From Gammaproteobacteria bacterium (GTDB lineage: Bacteria; Pseudomonadota; Gammaproteobacteria; Steroidobacterales; Steroidobacteraceae): a stretch of DNA of 64,000 bases. A model generated the notes under the pieces. That model was not told where the DNA came from and did not search any database. It saw only the letters and a list, made by a program, of their open reading frames with translations. The translations under genes and the position numbers were made by a program. This document shows, piece by piece, positions 32,622-40,825 of this stretch (position 1 is the stretch's first letter; each line of letters begins with the position of its first letter). Where the stretch lies: NCBI GenBank assembly GCA_017577615.1, contig PKRE01000004.1, forward strand, positions 186,001 through 250,000, written 5' to 3'.

Positions 32622-33899
32622 TCAGGTCGAACACAAGCTGCGTAAGGCGTTGGCGAACTGCCAGACATCGACGAATGAGTTGTACAAGGGCACCGGCGCA
32701 ACACGGATCACGTCCGGCTCGCGCCAGTCACATACGAACCCTTCGCGGTGGAGCTGCTCGTGGATACGGCGCGCCCGCTCAGAGGGCATGTTGAGGCGCA
32801 GCGAGAGCTGACAGCCGCGTGCCTCTGCGTTCCTCGGCGTGAGAATCTCGAGCGTGTCCCCGAGCCAGGCTCGCAGCAGCGATTCCAGATATCCGGTGAG
32901 ACGAATCGATTTCGCGCGCAGCGGCTCGAGCCCGGCACGCTCGAACAGCGCGAGGGAGGCGAGAAGCGGTGCTGCGGCGAGGATGGGTGGGTTGGAGATC
33001 TGCCAGCCTTCTGCCCCGGTGAGTGGCACGAAGTTGTCCGGCATCGCAAAGCGGCTGCGCTTGTCGTGCCCCCACCAACCTGCGAGGCGCGGCAATTCGA
33101 AGGCGCGGCCGTGCCGTTCGTGCACGAAGCAGCCGCCGATCGCGCCCGGCCCACCGTTCAAGTACTTGTAGCTGCACCAGACAGCGAAATCGACATCCCA
33201 GTCGTGCAGATGCAGTGGAACGTTGCCGATTGCATGCGCGAGATCGAAGCCGATCGTGCAGCCGTGTCGGCGCGCGCAGGTTGTGATGGCAGCCATGTCG
33301 AAGCTCTGCCCGCTGAGATATTGAACCCCGGGCAACAACACGAGCGCGAGCTCCTCGGCTTCCCGCGCGATAGCTTCACAGATTTCCTCGCAGTCGAAGA
33401 CGTAGCTGCCCGCTCGGGGAGCGAGCTCGATCAGCGTGTCTGCGGGATCCAAGCCGCGATGCTGGATATGCGAACGGACCGCATAGCGATCGGATGAGAA
33501 GGCGCGATGCTCGATGAGCACCTTACGCCGGCGACCCTGCGGTCGATAAAAGCTCGCCAGCATCAGATGCAGGTTGACGCTCAACGAGTTCATGGCGACG
33601 ACTTCGCTCGGCAGGGCGCCTGCCAGACGCGCCAACCCTGGTGTGAGCTGCTCGTGATAGGCGACCCACGGCCGCTTGGAGCTGAAATGCGCGTCCACGG
33701 CGAGCGTCGCCCACGCGTCGAGCTCCTCCCCAACAATATGCGCAACATCCTTCGGTTGCAGACCGAGCGAATGTCCGCACAGATATACGCTGCGACCGCC
33801 GTGTGCGCCGCGAGGGAAATGAAATGCTTCCCGAAAGGCAGCGAGCGAATCCTCGCGGTCCAGTTGCTCAGCGTAGCTGCGATCCAAGGAGGGAGTCAT
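32622..33899 (-). CDS. kynU: Kynureninase
   Basis: PLP enzyme cleaving (3-hydroxy)kynurenine to (3-hydroxy)anthranilate and alanine; 425 residues. The PLP lysine is in FAVWCSYKYLNGGPG; FDLAHAIGNVPLHLHDWDVD and VYLCGHSLGLQPKDV are family motifs. The start ATG at 33899 overlaps the upstream amidase stop (ATGA). With kmo and nbaC it forms the 3-hydroxyanthranilate branch from kynurenine. Confidence 0.95.
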   Translation of the reverse strand: MTPSLDRSYAEQLDREDSLAAFREAFHFPRGAHGGRSVYLCGHSLGLQPKDVAHIVGEELDAWATLAVDAHFSSKRPWVAYHEQLTPGLARLAGALPSEVVAMNSLSVNLHLMLASFYRPQGRRRKVLIEHRAFSSDRYAVRSHIQHRGLDPADTLIELAPRAGSYVFDCEEICEAIAREAEELALVLLPGVQYLSGQSFDMAAITTCARRHGCTIGFDLAHAIGNVPLHLHDWDVDFAVWCSYKYLNGGPGAIGGCFVHERHGRAFELPRLAGWWGHDKRSRFAMPDNFVPLTGAEGWQISNPPILAAAPLLASLALFERAGLEPLRAKSIRLTGYLESLLRAWLGDTLEILTPRNAEARGCQLSLRLNMPSERARRIHEQLHREGFVCDWREPDVIRVAPVPLYNSFVDVWQFANALRSLCST

Positions 33900-34726
33900 A
33901 GAGGTGTGAGCGGGCTGAGGATCGGACGGCTCGGTGCGGCATCGGCGACAAATGGTGCCACCTGCAGATTCAGCAGATAGAGGCCATCTGGAATCTCGTT
34001 GGGCACGTAGGCGAGCTCGGTCACCGTGGCATGTGTGCGTGCAGCGCTGGTTGGTGTGGTGTGACCGCTCCGCATGTTCCAAAAAATGCGATGAGCGGTG
34101 AGCCGGCCGCCGTCGTCAGCGCGATCGAGCGAGGGCAAATCGGTGATCAAGTGCTCGATGCCTGCTGCGACGATCCAATGCATGGCCTCTGCGGAGAAGA
34201 AAGCGGCAGGCTCGAGGCTGTAGTCGCGCGCGCGCTTCGCCTCGTCGTTGGGTCTGGTGCGCACGACGAGCGCATTGAAGGGGGCCTCGGCGAAGCGCCC
34301 GGCTGCGTCTTGCAGCGCCTGCTTCGTCACGAGCATGTCGCCGGCGTCAGGACGAGGATCGCTGCTTTCTGTGGTCGCGCTCGCCGGGACCGGATCGACT
34401 GTGACCAGAAGGGCCAGGTGCAAGGCGCTCGCACAGATCTCGTGCACACTGATGCGGTCCTGCGTGATGTGTCCGAGACATTCGGTGTGTGTTCCATTGC
34501 AATGGGGCGTCAGCACATAGGTGGCACAATTGCAGCTGCCGCCTTCGCGGACATCGCCCACGAAGGAACCGGCGCGCACGACGCTCCCGTGTGCGGGAGC
34601 GACGCCGAAAAACGCGGGCTGCGCGCCGTCGAACGCAAGCGGTATCGAGAGGTCGTACTGCTCGGAGCCGACCCGCCAACGCCGGCCACCGATGCCGACG
34701 GTGAGCGCAAGCGGTGACTCGCTCAT
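33896..34726 (-). CDS. Cyclase-family amidase, candidate kynurenine formamidase
   Basis: 276 residues of the cyclase/KynB family. The metal-site motif is HCNGTHTECLGH at residues 75-86, in place of the HxGTHxDxPxH of KynB: there is one extra residue and Glu82 where Asp is usual. N-terminus DLSIPLAFDG and the C-terminal PDGLYLLNLQVAPF are typical. Its position between kynU and nbaC, with 4-base overlaps on both sides, suggests it hydrolyses N-formylkynurenine, but the motif is divergent and no tryptophan dioxygenase gene is present here. Confidence 0.8.
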   Translation of the reverse strand: MSESPLALTVGIGGRRWRVGSEQYDLSIPLAFDGAQPAFFGVAPAHGSVVRAGSFVGDVREGGSCNCATYVLTPHCNGTHTECLGHITQDRISVHEICASALHLALLVTVDPVPASATTESSDPRPDAGDMLVTKQALQDAAGRFAEAPFNALVVRTRPNDEAKRARDYSLEPAAFFSAEAMHWIVAAGIEHLITDLPSLDRADDGGRLTAHRIFWNMRSGHTTPTSAARTHATVTELAYVPNEIPDGLYLLNLQVAPFVADAAPSRPILSPLTPL

Positions 34727-35238
34727 GGACGAACGGGTGCCAGTGCTCCGCAAGCCGGGCATCGACGATGCTGCTCGGACTGGTAGAAACGATCGAAGAT
34801 CGGCGGCAGCTGCTTCTCTATGTCCGTGACGTGCACGTACTCGGAGTAGAGCAGATGGGTGCACTGGTCGCAGTACCAGAGGAAGCCGTCCTGTTCGTCG
34901 GGTCGGCGCCGTCGCTCGATCACGAGGCCGACGGTGTTTGCAAACCGCTGCGGCGAGTGGGGCACGTGCGCAGGCAAGAGAAATATTTCGCCTTCCCGGA
35001 TCGGGATGTCGACGCGCTTCCCGTCCTGTATCGTGCGTAGAATCATGTCGCCTTCCAGCTGGTAGAAGAACTCCTCGCCGGGATCATCGTGGTAGTCGGT
35101 GCGGGAATTCGGGCCGCCGACGACCATGATGATGAACTCGGAGTCTTCGAACACCTGCTTGTTGCAAACGGGCGGCTTGAGCAGCTCGCGATGCTCGTCG
35201 ATCCAGGCGCGGAAATTGAAAGGTTTCAGTGGGCTCAT
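34723..35238 (-). CDS. nbaC: 3-hydroxyanthranilate 3,4-dioxygenase
   Basis: Fe(II) cupin dioxygenase that opens 3-hydroxyanthranilate; 171 residues. The iron ligands fall at His50, Glu56 and His94 (DYHDDPGEEFFYQLEG, PAHVPHSPQRF). The C-terminal rubredoxin-like iron site CDQC...CPAC is intact (YCDQCTHLL and RRCPACGALAP). Start ATG 35238 has GGAG nearby. It is the first gene of the operon nbaC-amidase-kynU-kmo; its product spontaneously gives quinolinate, a NAD precursor. Confidence 0.95.
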   Translation of the reverse strand: MSPLKPFNFRAWIDEHRELLKPPVCNKQVFEDSEFIIMVVGGPNSRTDYHDDPGEEFFYQLEGDMILRTIQDGKRVDIPIREGEIFLLPAHVPHSPQRFANTVGLVIERRRRPDEQDGFLWYCDQCTHLLYSEYVHVTDIEKQLPPIFDRFYQSEQHRRCPACGALAPVRP

Positions 35239-35258
35239 ATCCGTCTCCGGTTCCTCAG

Positions 35259-35286
35259 AGTATAGAAACCTGCGGGCCGATGTCGA
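35259..35286 (-). promoter_or_regulatory. Sigma70-type promoter of the kynurenine operon
   Basis: Minus strand: TCGACA (35286-35281), 16-base spacer, TATACT (35264-35259), 20 bases upstream of the nbaC start. Both hexamers differ from consensus at one position. The leader is very short, so no riboswitch or attenuator can fit. Confidence 0.6.
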
Positions 35287-35378
35287 AGCGGTTGCCACGA
35301 AGGCTTTTTCGGGCAGCCCGGCTTGTATTCGAGAGTGATGTCCCGAGAATCCGTTAGCAGATTTGTGAGGTGCCCAAG

Positions 35379-36029
35379 ATGTGGCGAACGTTATTGACGG
35401 TGGGGACGCTCGCGATGCTCGGCGCGACCGCGAGTGCGCTCGCGGAAGAACAGAAGGAAGCCGAGCCGATCCAAGCCGTCTGGAAGCCTCAGGAAATCAC
35501 GTTCTATTACCAGAGCTTCACCACCTACTACTCTTGCGAGAGTCTCGAGTCCAAGCTTGAGCAGATCCTGCGGCAAGTCGGCGCACAAGCCGAGGTGCGT
35601 GTGCGCTCGGTGGACTGCGGACGTGGCCCAGCCCGCCTGCCGCGTGCCGAGATCCGGCTCATCGCGCCAGTGGAAGCCACCCCGGAAGCGCTCGCAGAGC
35701 TCAAGAAGGGGCAAAGCGTGCGCGAGCTTGTGGCAAGGGTGTCCGGTCGGCGCGATGTGGTCGCGAATCTCGAGAAGCCGTTCCTTGCTCGATGGGAACG
35801 GGTGACGGTCGGTCGTGGTCGCGGCGGCCTCGAGGCAGGTGATTGCGAGCTTCTTGAGCAGGTCAGGCGTCAGATCTTGCCGAAGCTTGCGGTGCGAGTG
35901 ATCGAAGACAACACGCCGTGCCCGCCGAACAGCCCGGGATTGACGCGTCCGAGCCTCGTCGTCGAGGCCCTGATCAAGGTGCCCGAGCCCGATGAAGTCG
36001 CGCCGAAGAGCGGTGCACGCGAGAAATGA
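35379..36029 (+). CDS. Exported protein of unknown function
   Basis: 216 residues beginning MWRTLLTVGTLAMLGATASA, a signal peptide cleaved near ALA-EEQ. The mature part is charged and has four cysteines (YYSCESLESK, VDCGRGPARL, DCELLEQVRR and DNTPCPPNSP), possibly two disulfides. I recognise no domain. ATG 35379 was chosen over GTG 35370 on spacing from TGAGG. It is divergent from the kynurenine operon and convergent with apaH; no functional link is evident. Confidence 0.75.
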   Translation: MWRTLLTVGTLAMLGATASALAEEQKEAEPIQAVWKPQEITFYYQSFTTYYSCESLESKLEQILRQVGAQAEVRVRSVDCGRGPARLPRAEIRLIAPVEATPEALAELKKGQSVRELVARVSGRRDVVANLEKPFLARWERVTVGRGRGGLEAGDCELLEQVRRQILPKLAVRVIEDNTPCPPNSPGLTRPSLVVEALIKVPEPDEVAPKSGAREK

Positions 36030-36093
36030 GCTTCGACGCTGCGCACTGTGCGACAAGCGCAGGTTGGAAACGACGCACAGCCGGATGTTCGAG

Positions 36094-36939
36094 CTAGTCG
36101 CCAGCTTCTGGTAGCCAACCGCCGCGCTGCGCGCAGGAGACGAACACCGGCGATGCTTCGGCATCGAGCCGCACGGCGCAGAGCCGCCGTCCCCATACAC
36201 AGCCAGTGTCGATCGACAGCACTCCATCTTCCGAGTGATAGTCGAGCGCCGACCAGTGACCGCAAACGATGCGCAGACCTTTGGACCTGCGATGTGGCGC
36301 GCGAAACCAGGGCAGCACACCGGCAGGCGCTTGGGCGATCGTGCCCTTGTACGCGAGCTCGAGCGTGCCATCGGCGCGGCAGAACCGCAGCCGTGTCAAG
36401 CAGTTCGTGATGAAGCGCAGCCGCTCGATGCCGCGCAAGTCGTCCGACCAACGCTTCGGACGATCACCATACATGTTCGCGAAGAGCTCCTTGCATGCCG
36501 CATCGTCGCGCAGCACGGCTTCGAGCTCGCGTGCGCATTGCTGCGCGATTGCGAGGTCCCACTGCGGCGGTAGACCGGCGTGGACCATCGTGTAACCCAG
36601 GCGCTCGTCGTGGTGGAGCATGGGCCGCCCGCGTAGCCATGCGAGCAGCTCGTCGCGATCTGGCGCGTTGAGGATGTCGTCGAACGTGTCTGTCGGCTTG
36701 TGCCTGATTCCCGCAAAGGCCGTCGCAAGAAGGTGTAGGTCGTGATTGCCGAGCACGACGACAGCGGCATCACCGAGTGCGCGTATGCGCCGTACGACTG
36801 CAAGGGATTTCGGTCCGCGATTGACGAGGTCGCCAACGAGCCAGAGCTTGTCTGCTGCTGGATCGAATTCGAGCAGATCGAGCAGCTGCTGCAGCTCGTC
36901 GTCACAGCCTTGAATATCGCCAATTGCGTAAGTGGCCAT
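36094..36939 (-). CDS. apaH: Bis(5'-nucleosyl)-tetraphosphatase, symmetrical (ApaH)
   Basis: Hydrolyses Ap4A to two ADP; 281 residues. Calcineurin-type metal motifs are present: YAIGDIQGCDDELQQLLD, WLVGDLVNRGPKSL and VLGNHD. The start at 36939 (MATYAIGD) gives a normal N-terminus. It ends the minus-strand run lptD-surA-pdxA-rsmA-usp-apaH; E. coli has apaG in the usp slot instead. Confidence 0.95.
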   Translation of the reverse strand: MATYAIGDIQGCDDELQQLLDLLEFDPAADKLWLVGDLVNRGPKSLAVVRRIRALGDAAVVVLGNHDLHLLATAFAGIRHKPTDTFDDILNAPDRDELLAWLRGRPMLHHDERLGYTMVHAGLPPQWDLAIAQQCARELEAVLRDDAACKELFANMYGDRPKRWSDDLRGIERLRFITNCLTRLRFCRADGTLELAYKGTIAQAPAGVLPWFRAPHRRSKGLRIVCGHWSALDYHSEDGVLSIDTGCVWGRRLCAVRLDAEASPVFVSCAQRGGWLPEAGD

Positions 36940-37049
36940 GATTCGCGCCAACGGATGAGAAGTCGCAGCGACCGGCGGCGATTGCACCAGGCCGGGCTGA
37001 AAGCTCAGTTCAGAGGTCCGGTGGATTGTTTGCGCACGTGCCGCTCATG

Positions 37050-37481
37050 TCAGCGCAGACGCACGGCGAGGACATCACAAGGTGCAGAGTGCAGGACGGC
37101 GTCCTCGGTGAAATTCAGCAATATCGCAAGCCCGTGGCGTTCGCGACTGCCGAGCACGATCAGATCACTGCCGAGCCGCTCGGCGGTACGAATAATCTCC
37201 GCCTTGATGCCGCCCGTTTCGACGAGCTGCGGACAATGACCGAGCCCCAGCGTATCGGCGAGATCTTTCAGGCGCTGCCGCGCTCGATCGACGAGCTCGG
37301 TTTCGATCTGGATCGTCGGGAGCAATGCCTCGCCCATGGGTTCGACCGGCACGTACTCGACCACGTGGAGCAGCGTCAGACGAGCGCCGTGAATCTCCGC
37401 GAGCGCCTTGGCACGTTTGCCGACAACTTCACTGTCGTCGGACAGGTCGACGGCGAGTAGCACGTTGCGATAGCCGCTCAT
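37050..37481 (-). CDS. Universal stress protein (UspA family)
   Basis: 143 residues with the Usp fold: NVLLAVDLSDDSE at the N-terminus, LTLLHVVEYVPVEPMGEA, and the C-terminal SDLIVLGSRERHGLAILLNF where G-x(2)-G-x(9)-G(S/T) ATP-binding glycines are reduced, so ATP binding is unclear. The end SAPCDVLAVRL is typical. It sits between rsmA and apaH, an unusual position. Confidence 0.9.
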   Translation of the reverse strand: MSGYRNVLLAVDLSDDSEVVGKRAKALAEIHGARLTLLHVVEYVPVEPMGEALLPTIQIETELVDRARQRLKDLADTLGLGHCPQLVETGGIKAEIIRTAERLGSDLIVLGSRERHGLAILLNFTEDAVLHSAPCDVLAVRLR

Positions 37482-37554
37482 CCCGCTCCCCACTGTACGC
37501 AGGCCGCGTCGGCTCGATTATATAGAAAAATCGCGATTTGCGATCTGCGAAGTC

Positions 37555-38343
37555 CTACGCTCGAGCCCGCTTGCGGGCGAGCTCGCGCGCGAGTGCCGCA
37601 TAACCAAGCGGCGCGATCGTTTCGGCCCGCGCGCCCGCATCGAGGCCGGCGTGGGCGATTTCCTGCTCTGTAAGCAGCGCGCGCAGGCTGTTGCGAAGTG
37701 TCTTGCGTCGTTGCGCGAACGCAGCCGCGACGACCATGCCATATTCGCGCGGATGCTCGAGCCAGGGGCAGCTTGCGATGGGAACGAGCCGAGCGAACGT
37801 CGAGCTCACCTTCGGCGGCGGACGAAAAGCGCCCGGGCCGATGTCGAACAGCGGCTCGACGGACATCCAAGGGGCCAACATGACGCTCAGACGACCGTAA
37901 TGGGCGCTGCCCGCGCGTGCCGCCATGCGTTGCACGACTTCCTTCTGCAGCATCACGTGCAGATCGAGGATGTGCTCACGTTGCTCGATCAACCGGAAGA
38001 GCAAGGGTGTGGAGATGTTGTAGGGCAGGTTGCCGACGACGCGCAGTCGCCGCTCATCCTGCCGCAAGCTCGCCAGATCGAACTGGAGGATGTCGGCTTC
38101 GTGTATGGACAGCCTGTCCTCTGTATCGGGGTGTGACCGCAGGTATCGGATGGCATCGCGGTCGATCTCGATCGCGTGCATCTGTCGCACGCGCTCGAGC
38201 AGCGGAAAGGTAATGGCGCCGAGCCCCGGACCGATTTCGACGAGCAGGTCCTCCGGCTGTGGGTCGACTGCGGCAACGATGCGTCTGATGATGCCGGGAT
38301 CGTGAAGGAAGTGCTGTCCGAAGCGTTTGCGAGCGACGTGCAT
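37555..38343 (-). CDS. rsmA: 16S rRNA (adenine-N6)-dimethyltransferase RsmA
   Basis: KsgA dimethylates A1518 and A1519 of 16S rRNA late in 30S assembly; 262 residues. Motifs: HVARKRFGQHFLHDPGIIRR, LLVEIGPGLGAITFPLLE and VVGNLPYNISTPLLFR. ATG 38343 is the natural start; a longer frame overlaps pdxA. pdxA-rsmA order matches E. coli. Confidence 0.96.
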   Translation of the reverse strand: MHVARKRFGQHFLHDPGIIRRIVAAVDPQPEDLLVEIGPGLGAITFPLLERVRQMHAIEIDRDAIRYLRSHPDTEDRLSIHEADILQFDLASLRQDERRLRVVGNLPYNISTPLLFRLIEQREHILDLHVMLQKEVVQRMAARAGSAHYGRLSVMLAPWMSVEPLFDIGPGAFRPPPKVSSTFARLVPIASCPWLEHPREYGMVVAAAFAQRRKTLRNSLRALLTEQEIAHAGLDAGARAETIAPLGYAALARELARKRARA

Positions 38344-38362
38344 CGCGTCGTCCCAAGCTGGC

Positions 38363-39355
38363 TCACCGCCACGCGTTGCGCGAGCGCACCATGGCGAGGG
38401 CCATGTCGATCGCCGCGCAGAGGCTGCCGGCGTCGGCGCGGCCGCTGCCGGCCAGGTCGAGCGCCGTTCCATGATCCACCGACGTGCGGATGATCGGCAA
38501 GCCGAGCGTGACGTTCACCACGCGGCCGAAGCCCGCGTACTTGATCACTGGTAGGCCTTGGTCGTGGTACATCGCGAGCACCGCATCGATGCCAGCAAGC
38601 CGATGTGGAGTGAACGCGGTGTCGGCTGGCACCGGGCCGATCAATCGGAGACCCTCGCGACGCAATGTTTCCAGCGTCGGAGCGATCACGTCGATTTCCT
38701 CGCGACCCAGATGACCCGACTCTCCGGCGTGAGGATTGAGACCGCACACCAGGATACTGGGCCTGGCAATTCCGAATTTCTCGCGCAGGTCACGCTCCAA
38801 GATGCGCACGACCTGCTCGAGCCGCGTGGGCGTGATGGCGGCTGCAACCGCGCTCAATGGCAAATGCGTCGTGACGAGCGCCACTCGTAGCTGCTCGGCC
38901 GCGAGCAACATCACCGGTCGGGCGCCGCCCGTGCGCTCTGCCAGGTACTCGGTGTGTCCCGAGAAGGCGATGCCTGCCTCGTTGATGACGCTCTTTTGCA
39001 CTGGCGCAGTGACGAGCGCATCGAACTGCCCAGATAGGCAACCGTCTGCTGCTGCATCGAGCATGGCGAGCACATAGGGCGCATTTGCGCGGTCGAGCAC
39101 GCCGGGACGCGCTCGAGCTGCTGCAGCGACGTGGAGGACGCGCAGGGAGCCGGCGTCGTGCTGGCGCGGTGCAGCGGCTGGTTGCCAGGGATCGAGGCGG
39201 ACATTGAGGCCGAGCGCGCGGGCGCGCTCGGCCAGTATGTTCAGATCGCCGGCGACAACGAGCTCGCAGGGCCACTGTCGTTCGGCGATGGCGAGACACA
39301 GCTCCGGGCCGATCCCGGCGGGTTCTCCGGAGGTGAGAATCAGGCGCGGCAGCAT
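38363..39355 (-). CDS. pdxA: 4-hydroxythreonine-4-phosphate dehydrogenase PdxA
   Basis: NAD-dependent step of DXP-dependent PLP synthesis; 330 residues. Seen: ILTSGEPAGIGPELCLAIA at the N-terminus, TAPVQKSVINEAGIAFSGHT (metal/substrate His near its end) and AMYHDQGLPVIKYAGFGRVV. It is between surA and rsmA as in E. coli. Confidence 0.95.
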   Translation of the reverse strand: MLPRLILTSGEPAGIGPELCLAIAERQWPCELVVAGDLNILAERARALGLNVRLDPWQPAAAPRQHDAGSLRVLHVAAAARARPGVLDRANAPYVLAMLDAAADGCLSGQFDALVTAPVQKSVINEAGIAFSGHTEYLAERTGGARPVMLLAAEQLRVALVTTHLPLSAVAAAITPTRLEQVVRILERDLREKFGIARPSILVCGLNPHAGESGHLGREEIDVIAPTLETLRREGLRLIGPVPADTAFTPHRLAGIDAVLAMYHDQGLPVIKYAGFGRVVNVTLGLPIIRTSVDHGTALDLAGSGRADAGSLCAAIDMALAMVRSRNAWR

Positions 39356-39438
39356 GGTTGCCTCGGCGCGAGAAGGTTGCGGGCTGGAAGAGGCGACCGC
39401 TGCGCGCTCATGTGTAGCGTGCGGACGAGGGGCAATGC

Positions 39439-40746
39439 CTACATCCGATACTCGACGAACGCCTCATCGCGCAGGCGACGCAGCCAGAGCTCGGTCTCTT
39501 CCTCGGCCTTCGCCTCACGCAGTTGCACGAACGCCTGCTGTCTGCGCAGATCCTCAGTGATGTCGTACTCTCTGCGCCCAAGCAGTTGCACGATGTGCCA
39601 GCCGTACGGCGTCTTGAACGGCTCACTGATCTCGTTGATCTCGAGCGATTCGATTTGTTTCTCGAACTCGGGCACGAAAGTCCCTGGCCCAGCCCAACCC
39701 AGATCGCCGCCGTTGGGAGCCGAGCCCGGGTCCTGAGAGGTGACCGCGGCGATCGCAGCGAAGTCCTCGCCCTGCAGCACGCGCTCGCGAATATCCGCCA
39801 GCCGCTGACGCACGGTGTCATCGTCTTCCAGCTCGTTCGTCTGCAACAGAATGTGGCGGACGTGCACCTGCGACTCCACCGTTTGCTGCACACCGCCGCG
39901 CATGTCGTTGAGCTTGAAGATATGGAAGCCGCTCGGCGTGCGGATCGGCTCGGAAACGTCGCCCGGTTTCATCTTGGTGATCTGCTCGCTCAAGATCGAG
40001 GGCAGCTGCGCACCTCTGCGCCAACCGAGCGCACCGCCTTCAATGTTCGTGCTGCTGTCGGAGTAGGCGACCGCGAGCTGCGCGAAGTCCTCGCCGGCCT
40101 TAGCCTTTTCGTAAACCTGATTGGCGCGCTCTTCGCGTGCCGCGATCTGCTCCGGCGTCGCCGACACCGGCACGGAGATGAGAATGTGGGAGACGTTGTA
40201 CTCCGCGTTGCGGTCGGGCGCGTTCTGCTGGCGCGCCAGGAACTGCTCCAGCTCGCGAGGCGAGATATTGATGCGTGCGATGACGTCACGTTGTCGCAGC
40301 AGTTGCAGGGTCATCTGCCGACGAACGTCGTCGCGGAAGTCCCGGTAGTCGATCCCTTGCTGCGCCAACAGCTGCGGCAGCTCGTCGAACGCGACATTGT
40401 TGCGGTTTGCGACGTCCGCCAGCGTCGCGTTGAGCATCTCATCGGTCACCTGGATGCCAAGTCGCTCGGCGCGCTGGAGCTGGATCTCTTCCAGCACCAA
40501 CCGCTCGAGAACTTGGCGGCGCAGCACGTTGCGCGGTGGCAACTGTGTCTGTTGCTCCCGCAGTCGCTCGATGACTTGTTGTGTCTGCTTTTCCAGGTCG
40601 CTGAGCAGCACGACGCCGTCATTGACGACGGCGGCGATACGATCGAGCAGCACACCGCTGCTCGATAGCTCGCGAGTCTGCGCGGCCGACTGATGGGCAA
40701 TGAACGTCAGGCACAGCGCTAGCGACAGCAGACGTAGAAATCTCAT
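39439..40746 (-). CDS. surA: Periplasmic chaperone/peptidyl-prolyl isomerase SurA
   Basis: Escorts outer-membrane proteins, including LptD, across the periplasm; 435 residues. A signal peptide (RFLRLLSLALCLTFIAHQSA) is followed by the SurA N-domain (DRIAAVVNDGVVLLSDLEKQ), then two parvulin domains (YNVSHILISVPVSATPEQ and VHVRHILLQTNELEDDD). It lies 79 bases after lptD in the same orientation. Confidence 0.96.
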   Translation of the reverse strand: MRFLRLLSLALCLTFIAHQSAAQTRELSSSGVLLDRIAAVVNDGVVLLSDLEKQTQQVIERLREQQTQLPPRNVLRRQVLERLVLEEIQLQRAERLGIQVTDEMLNATLADVANRNNVAFDELPQLLAQQGIDYRDFRDDVRRQMTLQLLRQRDVIARINISPRELEQFLARQQNAPDRNAEYNVSHILISVPVSATPEQIAAREERANQVYEKAKAGEDFAQLAVAYSDSSTNIEGGALGWRRGAQLPSILSEQITKMKPGDVSEPIRTPSGFHIFKLNDMRGGVQQTVESQVHVRHILLQTNELEDDDTVRQRLADIRERVLQGEDFAAIAAVTSQDPGSAPNGGDLGWAGPGTFVPEFEKQIESLEINEISEPFKTPYGWHIVQLLGRREYDITEDLRRQQAFVQLREAKAEEETELWLRRLRDEAFVEYRM

Positions 40747-40825
40747 GGCGAAGCTTCAATCTCAGGCGGCTCGATCGCTCGTCATATTGTGGGCCGCGCT
40801 TTGGTTGGAGGCTACCCTTGGCGAT

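Noticed and set aside
39523..40668. Open frame of 381 codons on the plus strand opposite surA
   Set aside because: SurA on the other strand has signal peptide and two parvulin domains; this frame has no motif.
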